Assembly: GCF_963455315.2 (NCBI RefSeq)
Contig: NC_083331.1
Coordinates: forward strand, 30,348,668-30,412,667
Reading direction: 5' to 3'
Length of the DNA: 64,000 nt
From: Globicephala melas
Lineage: Eukaryota; Chordata; Mammalia; Artiodactyla; Delphinidae
The notes under the pieces are model-generated. The model did not search any database and had not been told where the DNA came from. It saw only the letters and a program-made list of their open reading frames with translations. A program made the translations under genes and the position numbers. Positions 23,205 through 36,009 of this stretch are shown here, piece by piece. Each line of letters starts with the position of its first letter. Position 1 is the first letter of the stretch.

Positions 23205-23366
23205 GATGGGCTTAACTTTATCTACCAAATATCACTGAAATTCATTTGATTTGTGGAGTCTAATTTACAATGTCTTTTCAGTATAGATGGACTTGACTTT
23301 ATCTACCAAATATCACTGAAATTCATTTGATTTGTGGAGTCTAATTTACAATGTCTTTTCAGTATA
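23205..23366. repeat. 81-bp tandem duplication, two copies
   Basis: Copy 1 (23205-23285) and copy 2 (23286-23366) abut directly. They differ at only two positions (the 6th and 10th bases), both A/G transitions. The unit does not look like a known transposon. Near identity implies a recent duplication, or homogenisation. Confidence 0.95.
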
Positions 23367-25635
23367 GGAGGGCACTCTAGAGACAGAATTGAAAAAAAAA
23401 ACAGTTCGTATTCTCTAAAGACCATCTCTTTGAGTATTCAGTATCCATATTTAAACTTCCACATATAATTTTATTCCCAAAGGATAGCAGTAGTAACAAC
23501 ATATCTGCAACACTATAAAACCATTCATTTTTGTAAATAAAGATGCACTCATTCTGTCCATAATAAGAAAGACTCAAGTCCTATCAGTCGTCATATAAAC
23601 CCTATATGCTATTTATTCCTCTTCTAGTTCAGTCAAATTTCTACTTGTTATCCTATAATACAAGAAAATTATAAAGGTAATTTTCAAATTACATCTTATA
23701 TTAAGTAATAGGGGATAGTAAAGTAAAATAACCAAGGTTTGCATGTAAATGATTAACGACTTTTTATATAGAGAGACAGCAAATACATTCATTATTTTTA
23801 CAAATGCTTATTATTATTGATAACTTTCTGTCCTTCTAAATAGAAGACACTCCAAACATTATTGTTCTATAGCCTAGATGAACTGCTTTCTCTTGTTTTA
23901 GCCCTTATGAGTCACTCAGTGAATGAGTCAGAGCAACATACCAAAATGTGATATATTGTCTTCAATATCCAGAATCTTAGGAATCATTTTATCTCTAAGT
24001 GGTAAGAAGGTCAAGAAGTGAAATTTTGTTTCTCCCTGGAGGCATTATTTGAACCTGTTCCAGACTACAATACACCTACAAAGTTCACTGAAATGCAACT
24101 CCTTAAATATTCATTTACATCTTTTCTCTCTGATATGCTTGTATCTTGTCAAAGCATTCAGGATACCCCATTCTTCTTACTCAAAAATAAATGGGCTTAA
24201 GGTAACCAGTTGATATAACACTAAAGTAACATAGTGAAGGTGTACGTCAGTTGCTACATGGTGGGAACGAACCATTACTGTTTTTTGTCTTATTGCAGTA
24301 GGGGAATAGTGCTCAATTATAGATAAATAGCCATACGTTGGGTACTGACATGTGACTATGCATCAAATTACCCCATAATCAAATTACCTCAGTTTAGAAA
24401 CCACATCTGGGTTATCATCTGTAATAGGATTCATTATTTGAATAAGTTCAACGTATTCCATTGTCATTCATTTCCTATGTATTACCTGTCCTTGGCACTG
24501 ACCAAATGAGTGAGTTATTTGGAATGTACTAGAAATTTCATTTGGCACTAATCTGCCATTTGCTACTTTGGATTACTATTTTGGTGCACAAATGTAGCCT
24601 CAGGGGTCCCCACATTCCCCTTTGCATCATAATTACCTCAATCCATAGGCCCAAAATTAATGTATGAATATTCCAACTCTTCACTCAGAGACTGGAGCAT
24701 ATCTGCTGTATAGACTCTTGTCCTAGAGCAAGACAAAGCCAGACTAAAACTACTTTTTCACTTGATTCCCAGGGGTGGACCCCCATGATATTTGGTTTCC
24801 CATAAATTAGAATTTATGAGACTGTATCCAAAAAACTCTCCAAAGATAGGTTTTTCTCAATATACAGCTATCCTAGTAAATATCTGCATACCATTTTGGA
24901 AAAAGAAAACACACATTCATATCAGTGTCACAGGGCTGTTCTTCAAAAGTCCCCAGCTTTCTCTTCATTGATGAGATATGGATCTGTGATCTGGATCATA
25001 TCTGGGAATTGACTGTAATTGAATGTAAAGCCGTAAGTACATAAAGTTGAACTCAGTCTCTTGCTTACCATACAGAGATTTCTCAGATGTTTGAATCAAG
25101 AAGGATACATATTTTTCAGTGCTAGAGTAGCATAATGAATTAGACATCATCAAAGTTCCACATGGATGTAATTTCTGTTTTGGCACTGCTGACTTTTAAA
25201 GCAACTATGCCAACCTTGCCTATGGATTAGGGATTGGATGCTGCTACTAAAGACCTACTATTCTGAGATTCTTTCATCAACATTAAGTTAATGCCAACAC
25301 CTCTTACCTTCAACAGTGACCTATAGAGAAGAACAGTTCTTTAAAAGGATATTTATACTCCTGTTATCTATGTATTCCTCAATGCTTTTCTTGAGAAGTT
25401 GTCACTTAGCTCTTTCAAGAAACATGGTAGTATGTGAGTAATAAGTTAAATATGATAAATACACACAAACATTCTTATCTTTCTATTGTTTTAGATTATT
25501 TTCTCCACATTATATCAATTCCTTCTGATACTTTAGCTTCATTCAATGTAGGCCAAAGTTGAATCCAGTTTTAGTCAACTGATTGAGGTAAAACATATTG
25601 TCTCTTTCAGCTACTTACGCTTAGATGTTAAGTCC
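23367..25635. other. unassigned AT-rich DNA
   Basis: No gene, RNA or secure repeat. Small frames (23377-23577, 24018-24200, 24965-25186) show no domain. Confidence 0.45.
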
Positions 25636-25715
25636 AGAGATTGGGGCCAGCATGCATATAGTAAATGGAAAAACTGAACTACAATCCAGAATCCAGATTC
25701 TGAGAATTTCTATAA
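25636..25715 (-). repeat. MIR relic, antisense, short
   Basis: The segment catatagtaaatggaaaaactgaa (25656-25678), then atccagattctgag, recalls the MIR 5' part in reverse. A weak match. Confidence 0.4.
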
Positions 25716-26159
25716 CAGTTCAGACTCCTCAATAAAGAAAGGTATCTTAGAAATGTGGAATTCATATTGAATGACTCAATCCACAATATCCTCTTCCAGA
25801 GAGAAATGTAGCTTTCAGAAGTCTTTGTATTCAATACTTTAAGTTTCAACTTTAGCTTTTAAGCAACCTGGGATGGGAGGGTTTTTTTTAGGTGGAAAGA
25901 ATATACCAGATTTCATTTAGGGAAGGTGTTTTTATTGGAAAGTTGGAGCTTGGTTTGGTTTGGTAATATTTAAGGGTTGGTTGGTTGGAGTCATGACTGG
26001 GGGAATAAAAGACACCAGTTAAGAAAAGAATAGTGGTGTAACGGCTGAGAGATTCTAGTGGGATTAAAGAGGTTAAATCATAGAATGTGTTATAAAAATG
26101 GAAGTTTTCCCCCATTGATGTGCTTGCTTATGAAAATTAAAGCTCAGAGGAAAAAATAA

Positions 26160-26822
26160 GTTAAAATTTTAAAGATTTCACCATTAACTTTAATGTAAAT
26201 AATGGTATAACAGCAAAAGTAAAAACCTTAAAAATAAATAAATTGATCATCAAAATTAAAAGCTATTATTCTTTAAAGAGTACTATTAAAATAATTAAAA
26301 TATAGACTATAGACTCAGATAAATTATCTGCAAATCACATATTTGATAAAGGATTTTACCCAAACTAAGGTACTCTCAAAGCTCAACAATAATAAAAGAA
26401 AAACCTAATTTGAAAAAGGGCAAAATTTGAAGATTTCTCATCATAAAAACATGTCAATGGCAAATAAGTACTTAAAAATAGAAGAGGAGGGCACACTTCC
26501 CACATCATTTTTTTAGTCATTAGGAAAAATGTAAAATAACACTAAATCTAATACTATTACACCCAAATTAGAATGTTTAAAATTAATAAGACTGATCATA
26601 TTAAATTGGTGAAGATGTAGCATGACTAGAATTCTCATATATTGCAGGTGGGAATGGAAGATGGTACAATCGCTTCAGAAAACATTTTGGAAGTTAGTTA
26701 AAAAGTTAAACATATTTCTAGCGTATGATCCAGTTATTATTCTTGTAGTATTTACCCAAGAGAAATAAATGCATATATACAAACAAAAACTTACTCATGA
26801 ATGTCCATAGCAGTTTATTTTT
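26160..26822 (+). mobile_element. L1M LINE, sense, ORF2 3' part
   Basis: Decayed ORF2 C-terminal region: atcaaaattaaaagctatta (26249-26268), tttgataaaggattttaccc, gcaggtgggaatggaagatg (26645-26664), gtatgatccagttattattc. No open frame. A SINE insertion splits it at 26823, duplicating 26808-26822. Confidence 0.82.
26808..26822. repeat. target-site duplication, left copy (tagcagtttattttt)
   Basis: A 15-bp direct repeat identical to 27162-27176, framing the SINE. Confidence 0.92.
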
Positions 26823-27161
26823 TTAAATAAATTTATTTATTTATTTGTTTGTTTTTATTTTTGGCTGTGTTGGGTTGTCGTTGCTGTGTGCGGGCTTTCT
26901 CTAGTTGAGGTGAGCGCAGGCTACTCTTCCCTGTGGTGCACGGCCTTTCATTGTCGTGGCTTCTCTTGTTGCAGAGCACGGGCTCTAGACATGCAGGCTT
27001 CAGTAGTTGTGACTTGCGGGCTCTTGAGTGTAAGCTCAGTAGTTGTGGCGCACGGGTTTAGTTGCTCCGCAGCCTGTGGGATCTTCCCAGGCCAGGGCTC
27101 AAACCTGTGTCCCTTGCATTGGCAGGAAGATTCTTAACCACCGTGCCACTAGGGTAGCCCC
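26823..27161 (-). mobile_element. CHR-2-like SINE, antisense, with 15-bp TSD
   Basis: Read in reverse, the element has an A/T-rich tail of AAAT units (26825-26850), then tttggctgtgttgggttg, gagcacgggctctagac (26974-26990), gtgggatcttcccaggcc (27076-27093) and the tRNA-like head ending at 27161. Perfect TSDs flank it. It lies inside L1M, whose ORF2 sequence runs on across it, so it is younger. Open frames at 26886-27321 are SINE shadows. Confidence 0.9.
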
Positions 27162-27480
27162 TAGCAGTTTATTTTTAATAGTCAAAAGCTGGGAACAACT
27201 GAAATGCCCATCAAAATTGAATAAACAACTTGTTATAAACAAGTTGGAATATATTAATGTTCTATCTTATGATGGAATATTAACCAGCAAGAAAAACAAA
27301 GGAACTAAAACAACAATATAAATGAACTTCCAAATATCTATATTGTGTGGAAGAGGTCAGAACAAAAATGAAAAAAAAAAAACAACAAAATGAGTATATA
27401 CTCTTTGATTCTATTTATATAAAACTCTAGAAAATGCAAACAAATCTATAGTGACATAAAGGGAATCAATGGTTTCCTGG
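27162..27480 (+). mobile_element. L1M LINE, sense, 3' end continuation
   Basis: It resumes with the second TSD copy, then agtcaaaagctgggaacaac (27180-27199), a hallmark of the ORF2 terminus, and passes into 3' UTR-like sequence with tcaatggtttcctggaagtg. It fades near 27480. Confidence 0.8.
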
Positions 27481-28449
27481 AAGTGTAAGAAAGCAGGATG
27501 GGCAGTTATTATTTTTTAATAACTCCAATAGAAGCTAGCCTTTTTATCATTGTAGCTGGTAAGATATTTTTGTTGTTCTTAGTAGAGAAATCATACTATT
27601 ACGTATATGTACTATTCTGCACACATTTTTTTAATAACACATTTTTAAATAATTTTTGTCCACGTTTTACAGTTAGAGAAGAGGAGACATACAAATGATA
27701 AGTAAAAGTAGAAGGAGATGATTAAGAATTGACCTATGGCATGAAAGTGTCTAAGCAAATATAAAATGTAACATCTGTGAAAGTAAAATCAGTTATTATT
27801 TTTGGCAACTAAGGTTATTCTTTTCGGCTCTCTAAAAGAACCAGAGATCTATCTTGTTTTATTGCTAATTCAGAAAGTGTTATGTTTAGACATTTCATAT
27901 ATTAAAAAAAAAAAGGTTTGTAAAACAAAAGTAATTTATTGTAATGTAGGTAGGTCTATCAGCCTATGCTGTTACAATGAGTTAAAACCTATTTGATTTA
28001 TAAAACTAGACAACTACAATAATAAACACTTCAAAAAATTATATATAGTGAGTTTTTTTTTTATTTAGAGCCTGACTGATTTACAAAAATGCATGTATCT
28101 AGAAAATGTACATGTGATCATCAAAGTAAGGTTGTGTCCTATGACTGAATCTTGAAAGTATTTGACAAATATACATGGTTAGAAGTATAAATGACAAGCA
28201 AGAATAAAGAGTATGAGTATGGATGACCTATTTAAACATACAAGAATGTTTCAACGTAATGAATAAACTTAAACATCAAACTAAGGCAGACACTTTTGGA
28301 TTGCAAACTTATTTACAGAATGTTTTTTGTTTACTTATTTTTTTATTTCCCTTTATTGTTAAGCCAAAAGCACTTCAGTTGAATTTTGAAACCAAATGAA
28401 ATGAATTGGAAAGGACAAAAGAAATTAAATGATCAAAAACAAAAGCAAT
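27481..28449. other. unassigned AT-rich DNA
   Basis: No gene or secure repeat. It contains A-rich runs (27903-27914) and a T-run near 28053. May include more L1M 3' sequence. Confidence 0.4.
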
Positions 28450-28654
28450 GGGCTTCCCTGGTGGCGCAGTGGTTGAGAGTCCGCCTGCCGATGCAGGGGA
28501 CACGGGTTCGTGCCCCGGCCGGGAAGATCCCACATGCCGTGGAGCGGCTGGGCCCGTGAGCCATGGCCGCTGAGTCTGCGCGTCCGGAGCCTGTGCTCCG
28601 CAATGGGAGAGGCCACAGCAGTGAGAGGCCTGGGTACCAAAAAAAAAAAAAAAA
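28450..28654 (+). mobile_element. CHR-1 SINE, full length, sense
   Basis: A full-length 205-bp SINE from gggcttccctggtggcgcag to a pure A16 tail (28639-28654). A-box and B-box areas (gtggttgagagtcc, gggttcgtgcccc) are intact. Flanks aaaagcaat (28441-28449) and aaaagcgat (28651-28659) form a TSD with one mismatch. It is GC-rich and CpG-containing against AT-rich surroundings, which suggests a fairly young insertion. Confidence 0.95.
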
Positions 28655-29759
28655 GCGATTATACTAGTGCTTGCTATACTCAGTTATAAAGAAAACCTTT
28701 GAAAAAAATATGATATAGAACAATGACAGAAAAAAACTTGGATTGTATTATGTTTCCCACTTACTTTAAAGATAGCGTAGATTTCCAGAGTTTTGTATCG
28801 CTAATATAATTGAGCTCTGATATCGCAGGCTGCTATTAAGAATTGTGCATTTATTACCTCATTTAATTTTCAGAAAAGCCCATTCTATTCCATCAATTTT
28901 AAGTCAATTAATTATGTTTTTCTTTCTTTTTTATTTTAGCTTCTCTGAAGTCAAGATTTATGTTACAATTAATGGAATGCCCTTGTGTTAATTGTTGAGG
29001 TTTTTTTCTTTGCTAATGATACATAGAATAATGATACATCTCAAACTGTATGGCATCTTAGAGTCCCTTATATATGGCAATGCCCATTTTCTATATGAAA
29101 AAAAATGATAATAAGAGAGGCTAATAAGACTGATTAAAGTGAAATAATTAAGTTTTAGAACCAGGATTCCAACTCAAGACTCTGATAACTGTGCATATAT
29201 ACTTCACAAATACTCTATAATACTTTTCCCCATATTATTCATACATAATATTTCCAACATTAAGATTTACTTAATGATTACAAGGATGATTTTGCCATTA
29301 TTTCAGCTACAGTTAAGTAATTAATTCTAATAATAGTTACTATTGAAATGAAAATAAGTTAACATTTTTATTGTCTCATGTGAGTTGGTGATATGCATTA
29401 TGTTAGTTCTATTCTTTGAACTGGAAAGAGTACTAGCAATGACTTTTGACAAAATGTTACAAAACAAAATTATTCTTATTACTATAATATTCACTGACAT
29501 ACTGACAGCCTTTGGATGCTTGTGTGGGAAAACTTTCTTTTTCATAAGATAACAAAATATCCTATGCAATTGCCAGAATTTATTTGTAAACAATGGATCT
29601 GTTCAGTCATGCCTTAACTCTATAACATATTGTCCTGAAACTGTCCACAGAGTGAAAATATTCAATTTATCTTATATAAACATATTTTATACCTATTTTT
29701 GCTTCTCTTTATGAAGACTGAGGTAAAGATGAGGTCATTGTAAAAATACCACATTTAAT
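28655..29759. other. mostly unassigned; faint MIR-like pieces
   Basis: The segments near 28846-28920 (attacctcatttaattttcag) and 29090-29190 (ctgattaaagtgaaataatt to ccaactcaagactctga) faintly recall antisense MIR. The rest is AT-rich without a recognised feature. Confidence 0.35.
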
Positions 29760-30110
29760 AATTTAACACATATTCATTAAATGCACCTATTAAATTCTGT
29801 ACACAGTTCTTGATATAGAGGATATATTATTAAAGAAAAAATATCTCTATCCTCAAGGATAATAAAACTAGAGGAGATTTATATTAAATACTTGTACAAA
29901 TGTACATATTAATACAAATTCTGATGTGCTCATTAGAGAAAGGGACATAATTGTCTAAGCTATTATAGCAGTTAGACTTCCCCATAGAGAAAGAGGGGAG
30001 AGCCATGGAAGACTCCTGTAAGAAAGTAACATTTGAGATGAATCCCAAAGTATGAGGTGAAATTGGTAAGAGTGAAGGGAAGTGTATTTCATGAAAATTG
30101 AACAACTAAG
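29760..30110. repeat. ancient interspersed repeat (L2/MIR-class)
   Basis: The segment aacacatattcattaaatg, a decayed middle, and agtaacatttgagatgaatcc (30026-30046) follow a common mammalian relic. Weak but ordered match. Confidence 0.45.
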
Positions 30111-31615
30111 TAAAGTCCCCATGTCAAAAGGTGGTCTTTTATGTGCCATTTCAACTTCTCTTGGCCTCACTTGTTTCTTGTTCCACCTGCCCCTGTGTGG
30201 ATCAGGTCTGCTTGGGTTTTGATTGACCTCATGCAGACATAACCTGAGTGTACCCCATCTCATTCTCTTGCCATGTGCTTTGCTTCCAACCCATGACTTC
30301 TCTTTTAGTGCCACTGGATCCTACTCAAGGCTCACAAATGCATAACGTATAAGAGCAGGGAATTTAACACTTACTGGGCCAGAACTTTCACCATTGGAAA
30401 TAGCAGCTTATTAATAAATTTCTCCCCACTTTTCCCCTATTAAGGATCTTCCTAGAACACAGTTTTAATTATTTCTTGGAGATTGTACCATGGGATCAGG
30501 AAATCAGTCCTACTTGCTGTAGACTAGCTTAGTAGCCAACACTCATACTCTCTCCTTCCTTACCTTCTTCCTCACTACATCCTGCTCCTGAGGCCTGTGT
30601 TCCCTGGTAAAGCAATACTACAGAGTCCACTGACTTAGTTTCTGGAGCAGCCAGGTTAAGACAGGGCTGTTCCAGGAACTGCTACTGTATTCATGACTTG
30701 TCAGATTAAAAAAAAAAAAAAAAGAAAGAAAAAAAAATCCATTCTAACTAGTTTTAGCAGAAGGGGATCTATTACATTTAATTAAATGGCTTACATCAGG
30801 TTTCATATGGATCACAGGTCTTCACACATCATGCAACACTCAAGCCTTTCTTCTCCAACCCAAGCAAGCCTGTCTCAGGGACTCTGACCAGCTCCACCCC
30901 CCAGGCCCAAACCATTGCCCAATGAATGAGAGCAATCAATATTAAGGCATCCATAACCCATGTGTAACACACTAGCACATAACACACACAGAGCACACTA
31001 ACACATTTTTTTAACTAAACGATGCATGTGTTTACTTTTTTAAATAGATGATGACTGTCAAATTGATATGTATTTCAATTACACTGAATATGTTTAAAAG
31101 AGTGATGTAACAGTTTTATTTAAAAATATCAATATTTACTACACTAGAAAGTATATATTTTGGCAACTCTACCTTCTCCTTGAAAAATTTTAGCTGCCAA
31201 CTTAAAAGTGTGGGGGATACATTATTAGTTTTTATTTTACATTATTTTAAAAAATACTTTCAGGGAGTACCTGAGCAGAACATTGTGGGGACCACTGCTT
31301 TTCCAATCATTTGGGAAGCTCTAGCTAACAGATTCATTAGGAAGGTTGAAGAAGTGCTAACATGAGCACTAAAGAAGACTCCCAGAGTCATACACGGAAT
31401 AGACCACCAAGGGGGTTGCTGTTTATACCATGATTTGAAACAGTCTCAAAAAGAAGCCACTATAGCTGCTGGTTCTAGAATAATGCCAATGTTGAAAGTT
31501 AAGGAAACCACCATTGCTCAGTCAGGAAATTGTTGCTACCGCTATCAGCTGCAGAACTAAGAGACTAAAAATAAATATGACTTTCAAACTTACTCTTTCC
31601 TAGGATCAAGTTAAA
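30111..31615. other. unassigned DNA, moderate complexity
   Basis: 30110-30960 is higher in GC than its neighbours and lacks recognised repeats apart from an A-rich run (30708-30736). A 119-residue frame on the minus strand (29955-30314) has no recognisable domain and runs partly through a relic repeat. 31000-31300 might be an old DNA transposon. Confidence 0.4.
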
Positions 31616-31683
31616 ATATATATATATATATAAAACTATTAACTTTAAATACATATACATAAATGTATATATATATATATATG
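31616..31683. repeat. (TA)n-rich microsatellite, two blocks
   Basis: TA runs at about 31616-31632 and 31666-31682, separated by an AT-rich spacer with tacatatacataaa. Confidence 0.85.
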
Positions 31684-32021
31684 TATAATTAAATGGTGCT
31701 AGAAGATTGCAAAAAGTCCTGAGCTGTTTATATATCTGACATAGTCCACCCCCTTGGCCACTCAAAGTTTATATAAAAAATTCTTTCCAAAGAAAGTTAA
31801 AAGCCAGTTTCTCTAATCACTTACCCAATGAATGACACAGCATCCTTTGGGGACGATTAGGAGTTAGGAGGAAGACCATGGTTCTTGTGGTGTTACCGCA
31901 TGGCCCTTCCTCAAAAGTTTATGGCCTCTCCTTCCTTCAAGGGACTCTAATTTTGTGATCTGACTCAACCTTGGGATTCAATGAAAGGCTGTGACTTACT
32001 TAATTCCATTTAGCATAAACT
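31684..32021. other. unassigned DNA
   Basis: No feature recognised before the pyrimidine tract. Confidence 0.4.
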
Positions 32022-32128
32022 ATTTCCTTCTTCCTTCCTCCCTTCCTTCCTTCCTCCCTTCCTTCCTCCCTTCCTTCCTTCCTTCCTTCCTCCCTCCTTT
32101 CCTTCCTTCTTTCCTTCCTTCCTTCCAT
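32022..32128. repeat. (TTCC)n / polypyrimidine tract
   Basis: About 105 bp of TTCC, TTCCC and TTCT units, all pyrimidine on the + strand. Such mirror-like tracts can form H-DNA. Likely length-variable. Confidence 0.95.
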
Positions 32129-32833
32129 CTACAGATCTGAGAGAGCTTTATTAAGTTTACCAATGGATATAAGACCATGCAGATTATTCCTCCTTATTAA
32201 AACTTATTAAACCATCTGATGACTTGCTGTCCAGAGAAATGTCCACGCCTAACATGCCTGGCATTAGGAAGTGAATCATCTTCATTGAAAACACAGAGAT
32301 CTTTCAAATAGCAACATCTCCTTTATTACAGAGAACAACTACATTTCTTCTCAGAGATAAGTAAACTTTCTCATCAACGTATTTTGCAATGTCTTGGTAG
32401 ATGCATTTTACTGTAAATCTTTTGGTGCACACAGTTATGATGTTGACAGAATATATATTTTATATTCCAATCTATGAACATTTTTGAATTAATTATTTTG
32501 CATTTATAAGAAATGTAATGTCTTAAAATCATTTAACAAAGTGATAATCTAGTCCTGGCTTCAGTTAACTAACTTAGAAAACAATTGAATCCACTGAAGA
32601 TTGAATCTTTGTTAAGTGTACCAGTATCTGTGGATCAGTCTAAAGTAGATTTTTCCTTCTTTGGCTTAGCATTCTCAGAATCTATTCTCTTATATACTTA
32701 CTATATTTATACTAATATAAAACAGAATCTTGAAGAATTTTGCACTATCTAAGGTATGTAGTTCTTCTGAGACAACTTTTACATATACACCTCCCTCCTT
32801 CCCAATATGTATGTGTATATGTTTGCAAGTAAA
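32129..32833. other. unassigned AT-rich DNA
   Basis: No gene or secure repeat recognised. Confidence 0.4.
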
Positions 32834-32840
32834 TGTGTGT

Positions 32841-32886
<46 letters not shown>
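32834..32886. repeat. (TG)n microsatellite
   Basis: About 25 TG units with one TA interruption (near 32844). Likely length-variable. Frames on both strands here encode only alternating residues from the repeat. Confidence 0.95.
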
Positions 32887-32888
<2 letters not shown>

Positions 32889-35800
32889 GATGGAGACAAC
32901 AAAGGTAGTAAGAAAGTCTTGCAGAGAACTATCATCCCCTTCTAAGGCCACTTCTCAAGGTGAGGTAATTATAAGCTGTTAAGTTAACCCTCTATCAGGA
33001 AGAGAAGAACGGGAGAAACGACTGCTTCTGTTGTTGGCTGAGGTTTTGTGGACTGACTCTTCTCAATATGTGTCATGCTTTCCTGCCTCAGAAAGACTTT
33101 TCTGAGTACTCAGCCCAAGTCCTGTGAATCATGAGTTTCCTTCAGTCTGACTAGTGGGAAGAGGAATAATTCCAGGTACAAAGTACTGCTCCTTCTAATG
33201 ATTTTGGATGGTTCTTTCCTTAGCTTCAGGTAGTTTCCTCATCTGCATTTACTGATCAGAATGCTAGCGTTCCTTAGCTATGTAGCTCTCTCCTCCCCAG
33301 TATCTGTCCTCTGAAATCTAACTGCATTGCTCTTCCCAACTCTCAATTTTGTCTCCTTGGTTCAAGAAGTCCTCTGGGCTCCAACTCAGTTCTCCCTGTC
33401 TGCATGAGTCTTGAATAATTTCTTAAGACATTGAGCTAGGGCAATCATAGGGCTTACTTTGTTTCTCATCTCTCAAGAATCACTGTCCTTTATTGACAAA
33501 TTTCCAGTGTCTTGAAAACCATTTTTTCATATATTTTGTGTGTGCATGCTTTTTTCTTTTTTGAGGGGTGGGGTGGGAAGTGGAGTGTTTTTCAAGCAGA
33601 AGGGTAAATCTGTTTCATTTTACTCCACTTTAGATGAAGCGGAAGTCCTCATGATGATTTCTTAACTTCTAAAAGATCAACCTTCATGTTTCATAAAGAG
33701 TGGACTGATATACTATAAGAGTGAAGGCAGAAAGATCTGTTTGAGCCTATTCTAGAAGAAAAGGGAATAGCAAATGCTGAGTTGGACTAGAAAGGTGGCT
33801 AAGTAAGTAGAAGCAGATATGATATTTATTTTAAAGGCAGGTAATCATGATAATTGAGCAAAGTAATTTTAATCTATTACATTTTCTCATCCTACTAAAT
33901 AGTAGGATGAACACTCTATTAAAAAAGCACAGGCCAAACTTTTTATGCCATAACTAGTAATAAGAATGTTTTAGATATTAATAGAATAACTTGTTTTTTC
34001 ATTACCTAGTAAGATTCAGTATTATTAAACTTGAGCATTTATTATAATGGAAGATTTTCCCTGTTTTCAAAAACATGAAAAGGAAAAGTTAGAAATAATG
34101 GATTTAAACAAAATTCTCTTAGGATCTGTTAAACTGATTTACTAAATTCAGAGACATACATAAATGGGTTATAGTTCGCATCATTATTCTCAGCTAATAA
34201 TGTATATATTTGTAATTTGTTGGCTTCCCAGTAAGTTCAGTAGATTTAATTTTTATGATTTTTATTCACCTTGCCAAAGAACTTAAAGTCAGACCATAAT
34301 GACAATGACAGTAATTTATTTGATTGCACAGTCCTGCAAGAAATATCATCAAGCAATAGATAGGAATATCTGAAAAAAATTATAATTCAATATTATATAA
34401 GTTATATAAAATATTTTAATCCAAAACAGTTGCATTTTACATAACTGGGAGAATCCTTTATTTTTAAGAAACTTGATCAGTGGGTAGATAGATGGATTTA
34501 TATATATATAGTATGTGCTTTCTAATAAATATAATATGCAGTTGCCTTTGATATTATTGGTTTATAACTTAGTCACTGAATTTTTGTTAAACACATTTGA
34601 ATAGCTTTTCTTTTTAAAGCAATCACAATTTTTTTTTCTCTTGGAACTTCTCTTACGTTGAGCAATGAAAATTCTATGATTCCTTATAGTTTTTGCTACA
34701 AGTTGCTTATCTAGAGTTTTTTGTTGTTGTTGTTTTGCCTTATTTAGACATTTTATTCAGCAAATATTGTTTCTACCTTATAGTTATTTCAACTCCCATA
34801 TTTGATATAGTACAAAGATAATACACTCACGCTACTTTAAAAATTGCCTTAAGTCCTTGCTTCACCTTCAAGAAAAAACATGTAGCAATAGGGGATTTTT
34901 TATTTTTCTTCCTGTAATTATTGCACCCATTAAAAGTTGGTGAAAATAAGTACTTCCATATATTTTTAATTGAAATATAACATTTAAAAATTATTTATTA
35001 TTCCTTCTTTTAACCCCCTATTTTTATTATCTTATCAACTAATTGTCTAAACTTATTTGAAAAGTGAATATTCATTCACTGAGGAGATGAGACACAAAAT
35101 AAAAATGTAAGACACATATGATCCAGAATATGAATACTAAGCATTACTTCTAATATGTTGCACTCAATTATAAATTGCATATACAAGGCACACAGAATGC
35201 ACAGACTCTTTTCACTTCCACTTCCACTAATGTCTTAAGATATTAAGGAGCCAATTACTTAAATAATGCTTGACTATTCAAAATGATAAATTGAAAGTTA
35301 AATATATATTTCAAAATGTACATGTTCTTGTTACTAATAACCTATGATTATTTCTGAATTTTAAATAATGACATCAACTATTCTGCCTTTAAATGAAATT
35401 AATATGAACTGGATTTAGATTCTGTGGGGGAAAAAATGTCTCTATAAGAATCAACATACATAAAATTTAAATGCCCTTAACATTGTACAATCTATCAAGT
35501 CTTTCATTGGATCTCAGCTGTTAACTTGGCTCGTCTTAATTTGTTCTGCATGAATATGTACATTTCTATCTATGCAATATGGAGAGCTACTAAATGTATT
35601 ACAATGTACATGACAGGCCAGTTCAACAAAAATTGTTTTCTCGCTCCACAACTTCTATGTGTCCTGTTAAGCATGTGTGAGAATGAGAATTTCTGTATTT
35701 GGAATAACCTGAATTTAGAATCTGAATTCACTTGCTGTTCAAATATCAATAAGTTTGTACAATTTTACTGCTTACTGCCATTTACCAGAAGACAACTACT

Positions 35801-36009
35801 GTATTCATTGAGGAAACACTGTTTAATTTGTAACTTTGCCAAGACTCTTTGCCAAGATATCTCCTAATCATGAGTTCAACCTGAAATTTGTTCCTGTTGT
35901 ATCTTTCCCCATTTCATTAGTTCAACTACATTCTTGCAATGAATTAGGCCCCAGGCTTTTTAAACATCTGATTCTTCTTTTTCACAAGACATGACCAGTC
36001 TACATATTT
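32887..36009. other. unassigned DNA, 3 kb
   Basis: 33000-33480 is moderately complex and lacks recognised repeats. The rest is AT-rich. The 113-codon frame at 35526-35867 begins at TTG, is rich in Cys, Phe and Asn, has no recognisable domain and lies in AT-rich DNA, so I do not call a gene. Confidence 0.45.

Noticed and set aside
28450..28654. tRNA-like head of the CHR SINE considered as a tRNA gene
   Set aside because: It is part of a dispersed 200-bp SINE with an A-tail and TSD, and the tRNA-like fold is not preserved.
29955..30314. 119-residue open frame on the minus strand
   Set aside because: No recognisable domain, the left part overlaps an ancient repeat, and there are no splice or promoter signals to support it.
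32690..32945. Frames with His-Thr or Val-Cys repeats
   Set aside because: Direct translation of the (TG)n microsatellite.
35526..35867. 113-residue frame
   Set aside because: Starts with TTG, has a composition typical of AT-rich noncoding DNA and no recognised motif.
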